The translations under genes were made by a program, and so were the position numbers. The notes beneath the pieces were generated by a model that did no database searches, was not told the origin of the DNA, and saw only the letters and a program-made list of their open reading frames with translations. This document shows positions 6,908-15,245 of a DNA stretch of 23,310 bases, piece by piece (the stretch's first letter is position 1; each line of letters opens with the position of its first letter). The stretch is from the NCBI GenBank assembly GCA_910579015.1, contig CAJTRO010000038.1:646-23955 (forward strand), in the 5' to 3' direction. Source of the stretch: an uncultured Dorea sp. Lineage in GTDB: Bacteria; Bacillota_A; Clostridia; Lachnospirales; Lachnospiraceae.

Positions 6908-9376
6908 CTATTTTCCAACTTTCATTGTTTCCCCGTCTTCAACCTCCACTATAAGCGCCCCATTTTCCTGTGTTGAATATATTTTGCTCCCTGCATCCGT
7001 AAGCTTTTCTATCGTTTCCTGATGCGGATGCCCATACCGGTTTTCCCGCCCCGCTGAAATAAACGCATACGCAGGCTTAACCTGTCGCAGAAACTCCTCA
7101 GATGATGAATTCTTCGAACCATGATGCGCCACTTTTAGGATTTCCCATGTGCAATCCCGATATTGTTCTTCCAACTGCTTTGTAAGCTGTTCTTCTCCTC
7201 CTCCCTCCACATCTCCGGTCAACAGCATATCAAACTCTCCGGACTTAACTGCCAATACCATAGATGCTGCATTCCCCGGTTCGTATCCTTCTTCTGCATC
7301 TCGTCCCTCAAATTCCTTATTCTCTGCCTCCGCTCCCGGATTTCCCGGCTGTATGCATGTAACCGCCATATTCCCTTCCTTAATACTCTGCCCCGGTTTT
7401 ATCACAACTACGCGAATTTCATAATCCTTCGCTTTTTCTGCCAGCCCCTCCAATGCCTCATCCCATACTTCCTGCACCGGCAGCACCAATGTCCCAATCT
7501 TTACCCCTGTATCCTGTCTCTCAATTAGCTCCTCCACACCGCTTATATGATCACTATCACCGTGGGATATCAGCACATAGTCAAGCACCCCGACGCCCTG
7601 GGATTTTAGAAACGGTTCTATCCTGTACTGCCCTGCTTTTTTCACATCACTGCTGCCTCCGTCCACCAGATAGGTACCGCCCTCCGGGCCTCTCATAAAA
7701 ATCCCATCTCCCTGTCCTACATCTAAAACCACCGTCGTCAGCTTTCCCTGCTCTCCCCATCGGTGCGTCAGGACAATAATACCTGCCATCCCAAGCGTAA
7801 GCGCAAATCTTCTAAGCCTTTTCACATGTTTTTGCATACTTATATCTGACTTGCTGACCGCATATTTTTGCATGCCCACTCCTGATCCGCAGCCTGCCTG
7901 CTTTGGGGAAGAATCCACATGCTCCATCAGCCTTAGCTTTTCTCTCAAAAGCAACAGAACGATTACCAATATCCCATAATATACCGCAATCTGCCACATC
8001 TTAGGCTTTCCCGCCACAAACCGCGCTCCCGGAAGAGTTAGCGCCAGATTACAGCTTATCTTATATAACCGCAGAATCCCGCCGCATATCCAAAAGCATA
8101 TGCCAGACAATGGAAGGAAACCGACAGAAAACAGGCTCCCTGCCATTCCCATGAACAAAAGCACAGACATCAGCGGTATCACAAATAGGTTTAAAACCAA
8201 AGAGTAAATTGGAAATTCAAAGAAATAATAGAGCAAAATTGGGAGAATTATCAGATTAACACCGATACTCGCCGTAAGTCCCTTCAAAATCCCTTGCCAT
8301 ATATATCCCCAGATTGTTTTTAGATATACAGCTAATGTGATTCTATCTGTACTCTGTTTGTGAAAACTTTGTATATTCGTTTTCCTGCACCTTTGCTGCT
8401 CGATTGCAGGATGAGTTATGGATATATCCTGCAGAGCCGGCACCACCGCAAGAACCGCCAACACCGCCCCAAAAGACAGCCAGAACCCGCCGTCATACAG
8501 ACTAAGGGGGCGCCATACTAACACAACAACCGCCGACACGGAAAATGCCGTCGGCGCATCATAATGCCGTCCCGCCATATCCGCACCCACCCTGAAGAGA
8601 AACATCGTAAGCGCCCGCACCGCCGACACGGTAAACCCGATCATAAGAATATACAACACCAAAAACAAAATACCAAACGCCCCGCCAATCGGATAAGACC
8701 CGGTAAATCTCCTCAAGATCTTATACATCCCAATCCCCACAAAAGAAAGATGCAGCCCCGAGATAGCCAATATATGCCCAATCCCATTCGCCTGGTAAAG
8801 CATCTTTACCTCCTGATCCATCCCGCTTTTCTCCCCCAGTATCATCGCACTCATAACCGTCCCGTCTTCCGCTCCCATGGCGTCTGTCAGGGCCGCCGCC
8901 CAGTTCCTGCGAAATCTTGCAAGCCGGTCTCTCCATTTCCAGACACCTCTGTCGGCAATACTGATTTCCTCTCCCCACGCCATGCCGTGGATATCCTGGA
9001 TCTGATAATACCGTTTCTGATCAAAATTTCCCGGATTCCGCGCATTCTGAAAAAAAGACACCTCACCGCCGGCCTCCACGATATTTCCCATATGAAACTG
9101 TTCTTCGGAATCTGTATATAAGATTATTTTAGATTCTTGAAATGTATGTTCCTGATATCGAATAGAATTGTTACAAAGATATAATACCTGGTAATCTGAT
9201 TTCGCCTCCAAACGGTATATCTGCCCGCGAATCGTTACAGAACCTCCTAAAGGCACATTCTCTTCAAGCGGAGAGGGGCGAAGCTCCCGCACGAACTTCT
9301 CCCCGCCGTATAATACAGACAGTACAACCGCCGCCACTATAACCAGGCACAGACTAAGCAATGGCCTGTTCCTCAT
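6908..9376 (-). CDS. comEC: ComEC/Rec2 DNA-uptake channel and nuclease-like protein
   Basis: 822 residues. An N-terminal membrane segment (residues ~5-25) and an OB-fold-like region are followed by the multi-spanning Competence domain with the IGHILAISGLHLSFVGI signature. The C-terminal metallo-beta-lactamase domain has LDVGQGDGIF, HGDSDH at 605-610 and AHHGSKNSS near 750. ComEC forms the membrane channel that takes single-stranded DNA into the cytoplasm during transformation. The MBL domain is thought to degrade the other strand. All metal-binding motifs look intact. At 822 residues it is slightly longer than most homologues. The extra length seems to be in two hydrophilic loops, around TNIQSFHKQST and the MQKYAVSKSDISMQKH segment. 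The ATG overlaps the stop of the GerMN gene (ATGA), so translation is coupled. No obvious terminator follows before 6870. Confidence 0.93.
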   Translation of the reverse strand: MRNRPLLSLCLVIVAAVVLSVLYGGEKFVRELRPSPLEENVPLGGSVTIRGQIYRLEAKSDYQVLYLCNNSIRYQEHTFQESKIILYTDSEEQFHMGNIVEAGGEVSFFQNARNPGNFDQKRYYQIQDIHGMAWGEEISIADRGVWKWRDRLARFRRNWAAALTDAMGAEDGTVMSAMILGEKSGMDQEVKMLYQANGIGHILAISGLHLSFVGIGMYKILRRFTGSYPIGGAFGILFLVLYILMIGFTVSAVRALTMFLFRVGADMAGRHYDAPTAFSVSAVVVLVWRPLSLYDGGFWLSFGAVLAVLAVVPALQDISITHPAIEQQRCRKTNIQSFHKQSTDRITLAVYLKTIWGYIWQGILKGLTASIGVNLIILPILLYYFFEFPIYSLVLNLFVIPLMSVLLFMGMAGSLFSVGFLPLSGICFWICGGILRLYKISCNLALTLPGARFVAGKPKMWQIAVYYGILVIVLLLLREKLRLMEHVDSSPKQAGCGSGVGMQKYAVSKSDISMQKHVKRLRRFALTLGMAGIIVLTHRWGEQGKLTTVVLDVGQGDGIFMRGPEGGTYLVDGGSSDVKKAGQYRIEPFLKSQGVGVLDYVLISHGDSDHISGVEELIERQDTGVKIGTLVLPVQEVWDEALEGLAEKAKDYEIRVVVIKPGQSIKEGNMAVTCIQPGNPGAEAENKEFEGRDAEEGYEPGNAASMVLAVKSGEFDMLLTGDVEGGGEEQLTKQLEEQYRDCTWEILKVAHHGSKNSSSEEFLRQVKPAYAFISAGRENRYGHPHQETIEKLTDAGSKIYSTQENGALIVEVEDGETMKVGK

Positions 9377-10317
9377 TTTCCACTCTCCTCTACAAGATCC
9401 AGATCTCTGGATAACGGCTTACTCAAATCAATGCTTCCCATATATTCTATGTTAGACTCGCCGTTCACCGATATCTGGACCTGACTGCATGTCCCTCCGT
9501 CAATAATAGAATTCACAATGGCATAGATGGTAATCTTCGGATCTCCGGCGAACGTATTGTTTAAAAATTCTTCGCCCAGATTCACATAACACACCGTATC
9601 CTTCACAGACACACCGATCACCTTCGTTTCCGGCGGCAGAACCGGAATCATTCCATTGATAGAGGGGCCTTTGATCAACTGCTCTACAATCAGTCGTTCT
9701 ATTGACATATTGTTGCTATAGCGGACGCTTACCTCCTCTTGCACCAGCCGATTCCCTTCTCCGTTGGAAAAATACAGTTTAACCTTCCCAAGCTGATAAA
9801 GGTGCAGGGACGATCCTCTGTATTGGAGAAAATCTTCCGCACTCATATATCCGATCGCCTCTCCTGCACTGTCCGTCAGAGGTGCATCTCCCACAAAGAA
9901 ATCCATATATTCAATCCCTCTGATCTGTGCAAGCGTCTGCACAACCGCGGCTCTTAACAGAAGCTCCTCGGCAGGCTTAAGACGGCCGTATTCTTCGTTA
10001 AAATGGATGTCCAGTATCGCATCGTCAGTCAGATTCCAGTCTACCACCCGGACACCCTTCTGAAATACACTCTTATAATCAATCGAGTCCGGCTCCTTTC
10101 CCATTCTGCCTAGAACATCCTTGACGGCCTCTTCGGTACGGTCTTTTTCAAACTTATACGCTTCCTTTACAAGCGCCGTACCGTCCGTATTCACATAATA
10201 GACAAACGTATCGTTCTTCCCCGGCTCCTTCCCCTTACTGCATCCTGCCAGAAGCCCGAAGCATATACTCACCAGGAAAATATATAGTATACTATGCAAT
10301 TTTCTGTTCTGTGCCAT
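9373..10317 (-). CDS. GerMN-domain lipoprotein
   Basis: About 314 residues from ATG at 10317, chosen because GGAGGTG lies eight bases upstream. The frame is open to a TTG at 10353, but that start has no ribosome site. The signal peptide ends in a lipobox, LLAGC, with lipid-modified Cys26. Two GerMN modules follow, at about residues 45-165 and 175-300. The second has the typical pattern ERLIVEQLIKGP, then PPETKVIGVSVKDTVCYVNL. GerMN domains occur in the spore germination protein GerM and in many surface lipoproteins of non-sporulating contexts, where they probably bind envelope components. Here the gene lies between a sensor kinase and comEC, as in B. subtilis WalHI-type arrangements where a lipoprotein modulates the kinase. 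Whether it regulates the kinase is inference. Confidence 0.85.
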   Translation of the reverse strand: MAQNRKLHSILYIFLVSICFGLLAGCSKGKEPGKNDTFVYYVNTDGTALVKEAYKFEKDRTEEAVKDVLGRMGKEPDSIDYKSVFQKGVRVVDWNLTDDAILDIHFNEEYGRLKPAEELLLRAAVVQTLAQIRGIEYMDFFVGDAPLTDSAGEAIGYMSAEDFLQYRGSSLHLYQLGKVKLYFSNGEGNRLVQEEVSVRYSNNMSIERLIVEQLIKGPSINGMIPVLPPETKVIGVSVKDTVCYVNLGEEFLNNTFAGDPKITIYAIVNSIIDGGTCSQVQISVNGESNIEYMGSIDLSKPLSRDLDLVEESGK

Positions 10318-10360
10318 ACCTTGCACACCTCCGATCAGCACAACACCAGTCAAACTACCC

Positions 10361-10516
10361 TGATTCTACTATCTACTCTACCCTCAATTCTGATTCTACC
10401 ATATCAGCACAGTCCTCAATCAAAACACCACTACCTGCTCAGGCATCAATTATGCTTCCCCTATATCACCCCAAGCATCAATTATAATCCTCCTATCTAT
10501 CCCCTGCATCGATCAT
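10361..10516. repeat. Imperfect 30-32 bp tandem repeats between kinase and GerMN gene
   Basis: On the plus strand TGATTCTAC occurs at 10361 and 10391, a 30-base period. GCATCAATTAT occurs at 10443 and 10475, and GCATCGATCAT at 10506, periods of 32 and 31. The last copy overlaps the kinase stop codon. The whole gap is pyrimidine-rich on the plus strand. No promoter or hairpin terminator is evident in it. Confidence 0.6.
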
Positions 10517-11958
10517 GATACATACGTCAGCGGAATACGTACCGTAAAGGTCGTCCCCGCCCCTGCCTGACTATACACCCTGATCGCTCCTCTGTGCATA
10601 ACGACCGCACTTCTGGCAATAGACAGCCCAAGTCCGGTTCCGCCGATCTCCCTGGAATGGGACTTGTCCACGCGGTAGAATCTCTCAAACACATGCTCTA
10701 CCGCTTCTTCCGGAATCCCGATTCCCGAATCCGCGACCTCGATATAGCAGTTCTTATGATCCGCGTTGAGGGACACATGAATCCATCCGGCCTCTTTATT
10801 ATACTTGATCGCATTCTCCACAAGATTAGAGATTGCCAGAGACAGCTTAACCTCGTCCACCTCTGCGGTCACAGGACGGAAGCTCTCAAACACCACCTCA
10901 ATATTGCGGGTTGCGGCAATCGGCCGGAGACGCTTCAATATCTTCTCTATCAATACGTTCATATTCTCAGACTTGATATTCAGCGTATTGGCCGTCTTGT
11001 CCATCTTGACCAGCGACAGCAGATCATTGATGATCTTGTTCTCTCTCTCGATCTCCTCAGAGAGATCCCCCATGAACTCCTTATACAATTCTGCGGGCAC
11101 ATCCTCCTGGATCAGCAATGAATCCGCCAGTACCTTCATAGACGTAAGCGGCGTCTTCAGCTCATGAGACACATTTGACACAAACTCATTCCTGGAATCA
11201 TCCAATATCTTCATCCTGCCCAGCATCTTATTGAATGCATCCGAGATCAGCATGGTCTCCGTGTAAACATTCTCATGCAGATAATCGTCCTCATATCCTT
11301 CCGTCACTGCCGCGATAGACTGTGTAATCCTCTGAAAGGGCCTGACCATAACAAATCCGGCAAAAATCGCCAGAATAATGATCACCATCCCAATCGTCAG
11401 GCACATGACCATAAGTTTATCACTGATCACGTCCACGCTGTCAATGATCATATCCGTCGACACGCTGATGAGCATGACGCCGGTAATCCCCTCTGTACCT
11501 CTGTTGTAGATAGGCGATGTGACTTCAATATACTTATTTCTTGCATCATAATTACTGGTGCCCCTTCCAGCAAAGCACCGGATCACATCCTCGGATACAA
11601 TGGTCTTGCCCACATCCATATCATATGTATCTTCCTGTATGCGGAAATCTTGATCTATCACCAGAACACGTCCGTTATAGATATTGGACATCTGGACCAG
11701 TTCTGATCTCATCACGTCAGACGTCTCGCCAGTCAGGTAATTCGCATCACTCAACTGGTTGCAAAGAATTGTACACTGATTCTGTATCTCCGCGGTCCTC
11801 ACCTCAACCGTACTCTTCTCATAACTGCTTAAGATCACTCCCCGCAGGATGAGTACCGGGATCAATCCTGCCAGAATGACCAGCAGGATGATCCGTACTC
11901 GGAGACTCTTAAGAATATTCCATTTCAGATACTTCCTAACCCCTGAAATAATAACCAA
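10513..11958 (-). CDS. Membrane sensor histidine kinase (WalK/PhoR type)
   Basis: 481 residues. Transmembrane helices lie at about 21-43 and 182-204 and flank an extracytoplasmic domain of ~135 residues, probably a Cache/PAS fold. A HAMP linker follows at ~205-255. The H-box is NEFVSNVSHELKTPLTSMK with phospho-accepting H265. The ATPase domain shows the N-box LVENAIKYN, G1 DSGIGIPEE, an F-box and GGTGLGLSIARS. The TTG start at 11958 lies inside the end of the regulator gene, 23 bases of overlap. Its GGGGAG touches the TTG, so the exact start is uncertain. It is the cognate kinase of the adjacent regulator. The signal is unknown; the neighbouring lipoprotein and ComEA/ComEC suggest an envelope or competence-related stimulus. 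Confidence 0.92.
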   Translation of the reverse strand: MVIISGVRKYLKWNILKSLRVRIILLVILAGLIPVLILRGVILSSYEKSTVEVRTAEIQNQCTILCNQLSDANYLTGETSDVMRSELVQMSNIYNGRVLVIDQDFRIQEDTYDMDVGKTIVSEDVIRCFAGRGTSNYDARNKYIEVTSPIYNRGTEGITGVMLISVSTDMIIDSVDVISDKLMVMCLTIGMVIIILAIFAGFVMVRPFQRITQSIAAVTEGYEDDYLHENVYTETMLISDAFNKMLGRMKILDDSRNEFVSNVSHELKTPLTSMKVLADSLLIQEDVPAELYKEFMGDLSEEIERENKIINDLLSLVKMDKTANTLNIKSENMNVLIEKILKRLRPIAATRNIEVVFESFRPVTAEVDEVKLSLAISNLVENAIKYNKEAGWIHVSLNADHKNCYIEVADSGIGIPEEAVEHVFERFYRVDKSHSREIGGTGLGLSIARSAVVMHRGAIRVYSQAGAGTTFTVRIPLTYVS

Positions 11959-12625
11959 CTCCCCATTTTGTATAGACGTATTTCGGATCGCTCGGATTCG
12001 TCTCTATCTTTTCCCTCAACCGCCGGATATGTACATCCACCGTTCTGGCATCTCCGGGATACTCATATCCCCATACGATGTTCAGCAGATTCTCCCGGCT
12101 GTAGACCTTGTTCGGATTCATGGCAAGCAGCTCTAAGAGGTCGAATTCCTTCGCAGTCAGGTTCACCTCCTTCTCGTCTATGACGACGCGCCGGCTCTCA
12201 CAGTCGATCCTCATACTGCCCTTAACGATCATCTTGTCGTTCACCTGGCTCTGGTTTCTCTTGCCGGTGCGCCGCATGATCGCCTTGATGCGCGCCTTCA
12301 CTTCCAGGATATTGAATGGCTTCGTTATGTAATCATCCGCTCCGTATTCCAGTCCAAGGATCTTATCCATATCATCGTTCCTGGCCGTCAGCATCACCAC
12401 CGGTACATCCGAAAACTCCCGGATCTGCTGGCACACTTCAAATCCGTCATGCTTTGGCAGCATGATATCCAGAAGAATCATGTCATAAGCATTCTCTTTC
12501 GCCAGCTTAAGCGCCTCTTCCCCGTCGTATGCACAGTCGACCTTCATACCGTCCTGTTCCAGGCTGAAACGGATTCCCTTCACGATTAACTTCTCGTCAT
12601 CAACAACCAATACCCTTCTGCTCAT
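11936..12625 (-). CDS. OmpR/PhoB-family response regulator
   Basis: 229 residues. The receiver domain (1-115) has acidic residues D9-D10, phospho-acceptor D53 in ILLDIMLPKHDG, T80 and K102 in YITKPF. The C-terminal winged helix (about 130-229) ends in RTVDVHIRRLREKIE...KWGVGYYFRG, typical of PhoB/WalR-type DNA binding. A GAGGGAG site lies about eight bases before the ATG. The gene starts only 30 bases after the comEA stop, so it is probably transcribed with comEA. It overlaps the kinase gene. Closest in look to WalR/YycF-type regulators, but it is not accompanied by WalH, WalI or WalJ, so I do not assign that name. Confidence 0.93.
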   Translation of the reverse strand: MSRRVLVVDDEKLIVKGIRFSLEQDGMKVDCAYDGEEALKLAKENAYDMILLDIMLPKHDGFEVCQQIREFSDVPVVMLTARNDDMDKILGLEYGADDYITKPFNILEVKARIKAIMRRTGKRNQSQVNDKMIVKGSMRIDCESRRVVIDEKEVNLTAKEFDLLELLAMNPNKVYSRENLLNIVWGYEYPGDARTVDVHIRRLREKIETNPSDPKYVYTKWGVGYYFRG

Positions 12626-12655
12626 CTACGCTCTCCCTCAACACTAATCACCAGG

Positions 12656-13348
12656 TTATATCTTGATCTGGTCTTTGACTTTATTAAATACGCCTTCCTT
12701 AATCCCTTCGACTTCCATCAGTTCTTCAATCCGCTGGAAACCGCCGTGCTCTTCCCTGTAACTGATAATCGACGCAGCCTTCGCCTCACCGATACCGCTC
12801 AGTGTCATCAATTGTTCCTTCGACGCCGTATTCAGGCTGATCCTTCCATCCTCTGCCATGCCCTCCGGCATGTTGCCCAAGCTGGCCGGAGCATCTGTTA
12901 AACCAAGGGCGGCTTCCTCCCTTGACGGCACATAAATCTGCTGTCCGTCACCGGCTTCTGCGGCCTGATTCAGCCGTTCTCCCGCCGCGCTGTCAAGAAG
13001 ACCGCCTGCGGCCGCAACCGCTTCGTACAGCCTGCTTCCTGCCGGGAGTTCATATACTCCCGGGCTGGCCACTTCACCACAGACATGTACATAGATAGTC
13101 CCCGTCTCTTCCGGCACACTTTCTCTTATCTTTCCGCATTCCGCTCCAGAGTCTCCAGCTTCTTTAGTTTCTTTGGCTTCTTCCTTCGGCTTATCTTCAG
13201 TTACTTTTTCTTCAGTTACTTCCACGAGCTCTCCTCCATCTCTTTCCTGCCCTCCGGCACAGCCGGAAACCACGGCAGATATCACCACGGAAAGCACTGC
13301 GAGAATCACCCGTACAGCATGAAGCTTCTCTTGCATCTGATCGCACAT
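12656..13348 (-). CDS. comEA: ComEA-like DNA-binding lipoprotein (SLBB + HhH)
   Basis: 230 residues from the ATG at 13348, chosen for AAAGGAG six bases upstream; an ATG at 13405 is in frame but has no ribosome site. The N-terminus is a signal sequence ending in a lipobox, VVSGC (Cys30), followed by an acidic, lysine-rich linker. The SLBB domain is at ~80-140 (IYVHVCGEVASPGVYELPAG). The C-terminal helix-hairpin-helix pair reads SLNTASKEQLMTLSGIGEAK and then GGFQRIEELMEVEGI. ComEA binds incoming double-stranded DNA at the cell surface and hands it to ComEC. The usual Gram-positive ComEA is anchored by a membrane helix; the lipobox here suggests lipid anchoring. ComEC is four genes further along the same strand. 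Confidence 0.9.
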   Translation of the reverse strand: MCDQMQEKLHAVRVILAVLSVVISAVVSGCAGGQERDGGELVEVTEEKVTEDKPKEEAKETKEAGDSGAECGKIRESVPEETGTIYVHVCGEVASPGVYELPAGSRLYEAVAAAGGLLDSAAGERLNQAAEAGDGQQIYVPSREEAALGLTDAPASLGNMPEGMAEDGRISLNTASKEQLMTLSGIGEAKAASIISYREEHGGFQRIEELMEVEGIKEGVFNKVKDQIKI

Positions 13349-13358
13349 ATAAAACTCC

Positions 13359-13382
13359 TTTACAGTCTGTCGAAACTGTAAA
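13359..13382. promoter_or_regulatory. Perfect inverted repeat at the comEA ribosome site
   Basis: TTTACAGT and ACTGTAAA (8 bp each) flank an 8-base loop. In the comEA transcript the second arm ends in the AAA that begins the ribosome site AAAGGAG. The stem could mask translation or serve as a protein-binding site. No T-tract follows, so it is not a terminator. Confidence 0.45.
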
Positions 13383-13440
13383 TACCCCATATATGCCCCA
13401 TGCAATGGCTGATGCCACTACATGTTCAATATCCATTGTA

Positions 13441-13872
13441 CTATTTCCATTGAAAAATTGCAACTCCAATCAGCGCAATTCCCATACCGATTACCTTTCT
13501 CCACTCAAGCGGCTCCTTCTCCACCCCAAAAAGCCCCATAAGCTCTATAACATATGCAACGATCAACTGGGCTATTACAATAAGAAGCGCCGCCTTTGCC
13601 GGGCCAAGCTGTTCCATGCTCTTGATGACTGTCAGCGTGATCCCGGCGCCGATCACGCCTCCAAGAAGCACATATTTCGGCTCTACCTTTGCCAGTGTCA
13701 TCACGTTGTCGCGTCCGGCGATAAGCCATGCCGCCAGACAGACGGCAAACGCGGTAAGCTGCACCCACGCGTTACTTACCCACATCCCGGTAGTCTTCGT
13801 CACCTGTGTATTGAACACTCCCTGTACGCTCATAAGCGCTCCTGATAAAAGCGCAATAAAAAAGCCAATCAT
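13441..13872 (-). CDS. DMT-superfamily membrane protein (YdcZ type)
   Basis: 143 residues, almost entirely hydrophobic, with about five membrane helices starting at MIGFFIALLSGALMSVQGVF. The length and the pattern VGVFNTQ...GMWVSNAWVQ match the short YdcZ-like DMT family (PF04657), whose members work as dimers or pairs. The substrate is not known. A GAGGAGG site lies eight bases before the ATG. The gene lies between argD and comEA, 87 and 92 bases away, and could belong to either transcript. Its leader carries two dyads at 13892-13918, suggesting a promoter or operator of its own. Confidence 0.8.
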   Translation of the reverse strand: MIGFFIALLSGALMSVQGVFNTQVTKTTGMWVSNAWVQLTAFAVCLAAWLIAGRDNVMTLAKVEPKYVLLGGVIGAGITLTVIKSMEQLGPAKAALLIVIAQLIVAYVIELMGLFGVEKEPLEWRKVIGMGIALIGVAIFQWK

Positions 13873-13891
13873 TGAACATACCTCCTCATCT

Positions 13892-13918
13892 GGAAAATGT
13901 TTTCCTATACTATAGTAT
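13892..13918. promoter_or_regulatory. Two adjacent dyads in the YdcZ-like gene leader
   Basis: GGAAAATGTTTTCC (13892-13905) and ATACTATAGTAT (13907-13918) are perfect dyads one base apart, just before the ribosome site. TATAGT inside the second could be a -10, though its -35 is weak. They may be regulator sites. Confidence 0.35.
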
Positions 13919-13959
13919 GTCCAATGACTGGTCTTTTATTATATTATTTTATATATTAT

Positions 13960-15153
13960 CTAACATTCTTCAACATCCCGAAGCACACGTCTTAATATAT
14001 CGATCATCTCATCCACATGCTCTTCTTCTATGATCAACGGCGGAACAAGGCGGATCACATTATCCCTTGCGCTGATGACTACAAGACCTTCCTCTAACGC
14101 CCGGCTTATTGCCCCGCCTGCCGGCTTCGTCAGCCTGATGCCCTGTATCAGTCCGGTTCCTCTGCGTTCTGCCGCCACATCACTTTCAGCCACAAGCCCG
14201 TCAAGCTTCTCTGCAAGATAAGCCCCGATCCTTTGCACATGCTCTGCGATATTTTCCCGCTCAAAGATCTCCACCGTCTTTGCCACCGCCGCGCAGGCAA
14301 GGGGATTGCCCCCATAGGTCGATCCGTGATCCCCCGGCTCGAGAGAATATCCGGCCGTTTCTTCCGTCATGGCAAACGCACCCACCGGAAGCCCGCTTCC
14401 GATCGCCTTCGCCATCGCCATGATATCCGGCTTCACACCATAAGACTGCCATGCGAACATAGAACCTGTCCGTCCCATACCGCACTGTATCTCATCGCAG
14501 ATCATCAGAATACCTTCTTCATCACACAGCTTCCTGATACCCTCCATAAATTCCTGTGACGCCTGGTTGATCCCGCCCTCTCCCTGAAGGGGCTCTAAGA
14601 TGATCGCGCAGGTCTTATCCGTGATCTGTTCCTTCACACTGTCAAGATCGTTGAATTTCGCAAACTTCACGCCCGGAAGCATGGGTTCAAAAGGTGTCCG
14701 GTATGCTTCACTTCCCGTCACAGACACCGCGCCGATGCTCCGCCCATGGAAGGAATTCTCCATCGCTATGAATTCATACCTTCCCGTTTTCTTCTTAAAT
14801 GCATATTTTCTTGCCGACTTCAAGGCGCCCTCTACCGCCTCCGTACCGCTGTTGGTGAAAAACACCCGGTCCATTCCGGTAATGCGCCTAAGCGCTTTTG
14901 CCGCTTCACCGCAGGTCGTATTATAGTACAGGTTCGAAGTATGTGTCAGACGGTCGATCTGATCCTTCAACACCTGGTTCAGTTCCTGGTTTCCATAGCC
15001 AAGCCCGCACACTGCGATACCCGCAGCGAAGTCCAGATATTTCTTCCCATCCGTATCATAGAGGTATACACCCTCTCCCTTTTCGAAGACAACAGGGAAA
15101 CGGTTATATGTATGGACGAGTCCTTTTTTCGTTTCTTCTATATACTGATTCAT
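13960..15153 (-). CDS. argD: Acetylornithine aminotransferase
   Basis: 397 residues from ATG at 15153, preferred over an in-frame TTG at 15168 because GGAG lies seven bases upstream. A class III PLP-dependent aminotransferase: TNSGTEAVEGALK binds the PLP phosphate, D220 sits in CDEIQCGMGRTG, and K249 in MAMAKAIGSG forms the Schiff base. It converts N-acetylglutamate semialdehyde plus glutamate to N-acetylornithine, the fourth step of arginine synthesis. It is the last arg gene of the operon. It follows argB by 84 bases containing a short repeat. The gap to the next gene shows no convincing terminator, so read-through is possible. Confidence 0.95.
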   Translation of the reverse strand: MNQYIEETKKGLVHTYNRFPVVFEKGEGVYLYDTDGKKYLDFAAGIAVCGLGYGNQELNQVLKDQIDRLTHTSNLYYNTTCGEAAKALRRITGMDRVFFTNSGTEAVEGALKSARKYAFKKKTGRYEFIAMENSFHGRSIGAVSVTGSEAYRTPFEPMLPGVKFAKFNDLDSVKEQITDKTCAIILEPLQGEGGINQASQEFMEGIRKLCDEEGILMICDEIQCGMGRTGSMFAWQSYGVKPDIMAMAKAIGSGLPVGAFAMTEETAGYSLEPGDHGSTYGGNPLACAAVAKTVEIFERENIAEHVQRIGAYLAEKLDGLVAESDVAAERRGTGLIQGIRLTKPAGGAISRALEEGLVVISARDNVIRLVPPLIIEEEHVDEMIDILRRVLRDVEEC

Positions 15154-15177
15154 TTCTTTTCTCCACAATAAAGTTTC

Positions 15178-15245
15178 TCTTGAATATCTGTTTTCCGTGT
15201 CTGTTCTCCGTTTCTGCTCTCTGTCTGCTCTCCGTTTCTATTCTC
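15178..15245. repeat. Short degenerate repeat between argB and argD
   Basis: The minus strand is a run of purine-rich near-copies built around AACGGAGA-x-CAGA: the core ACGGA recurs four times, with CAGA or GCAGA between the copies. The repeat fills most of the argB-argD gap. No dyad of note, so a slippage product is likelier than a control site. Confidence 0.5.

Noticed and set aside
8564..9121. 185-codon plus-strand ORF.
   Set aside because: Antisense to comEC, with a composition rich in His, Pro and Arg typical of a shadow frame.
11936..12625. Naming the two-component pair WalR/WalK.
   Set aside because: Domain layout fits, but the WalH, WalI and WalJ neighbours are missing, and many OmpR-type pairs look alike.
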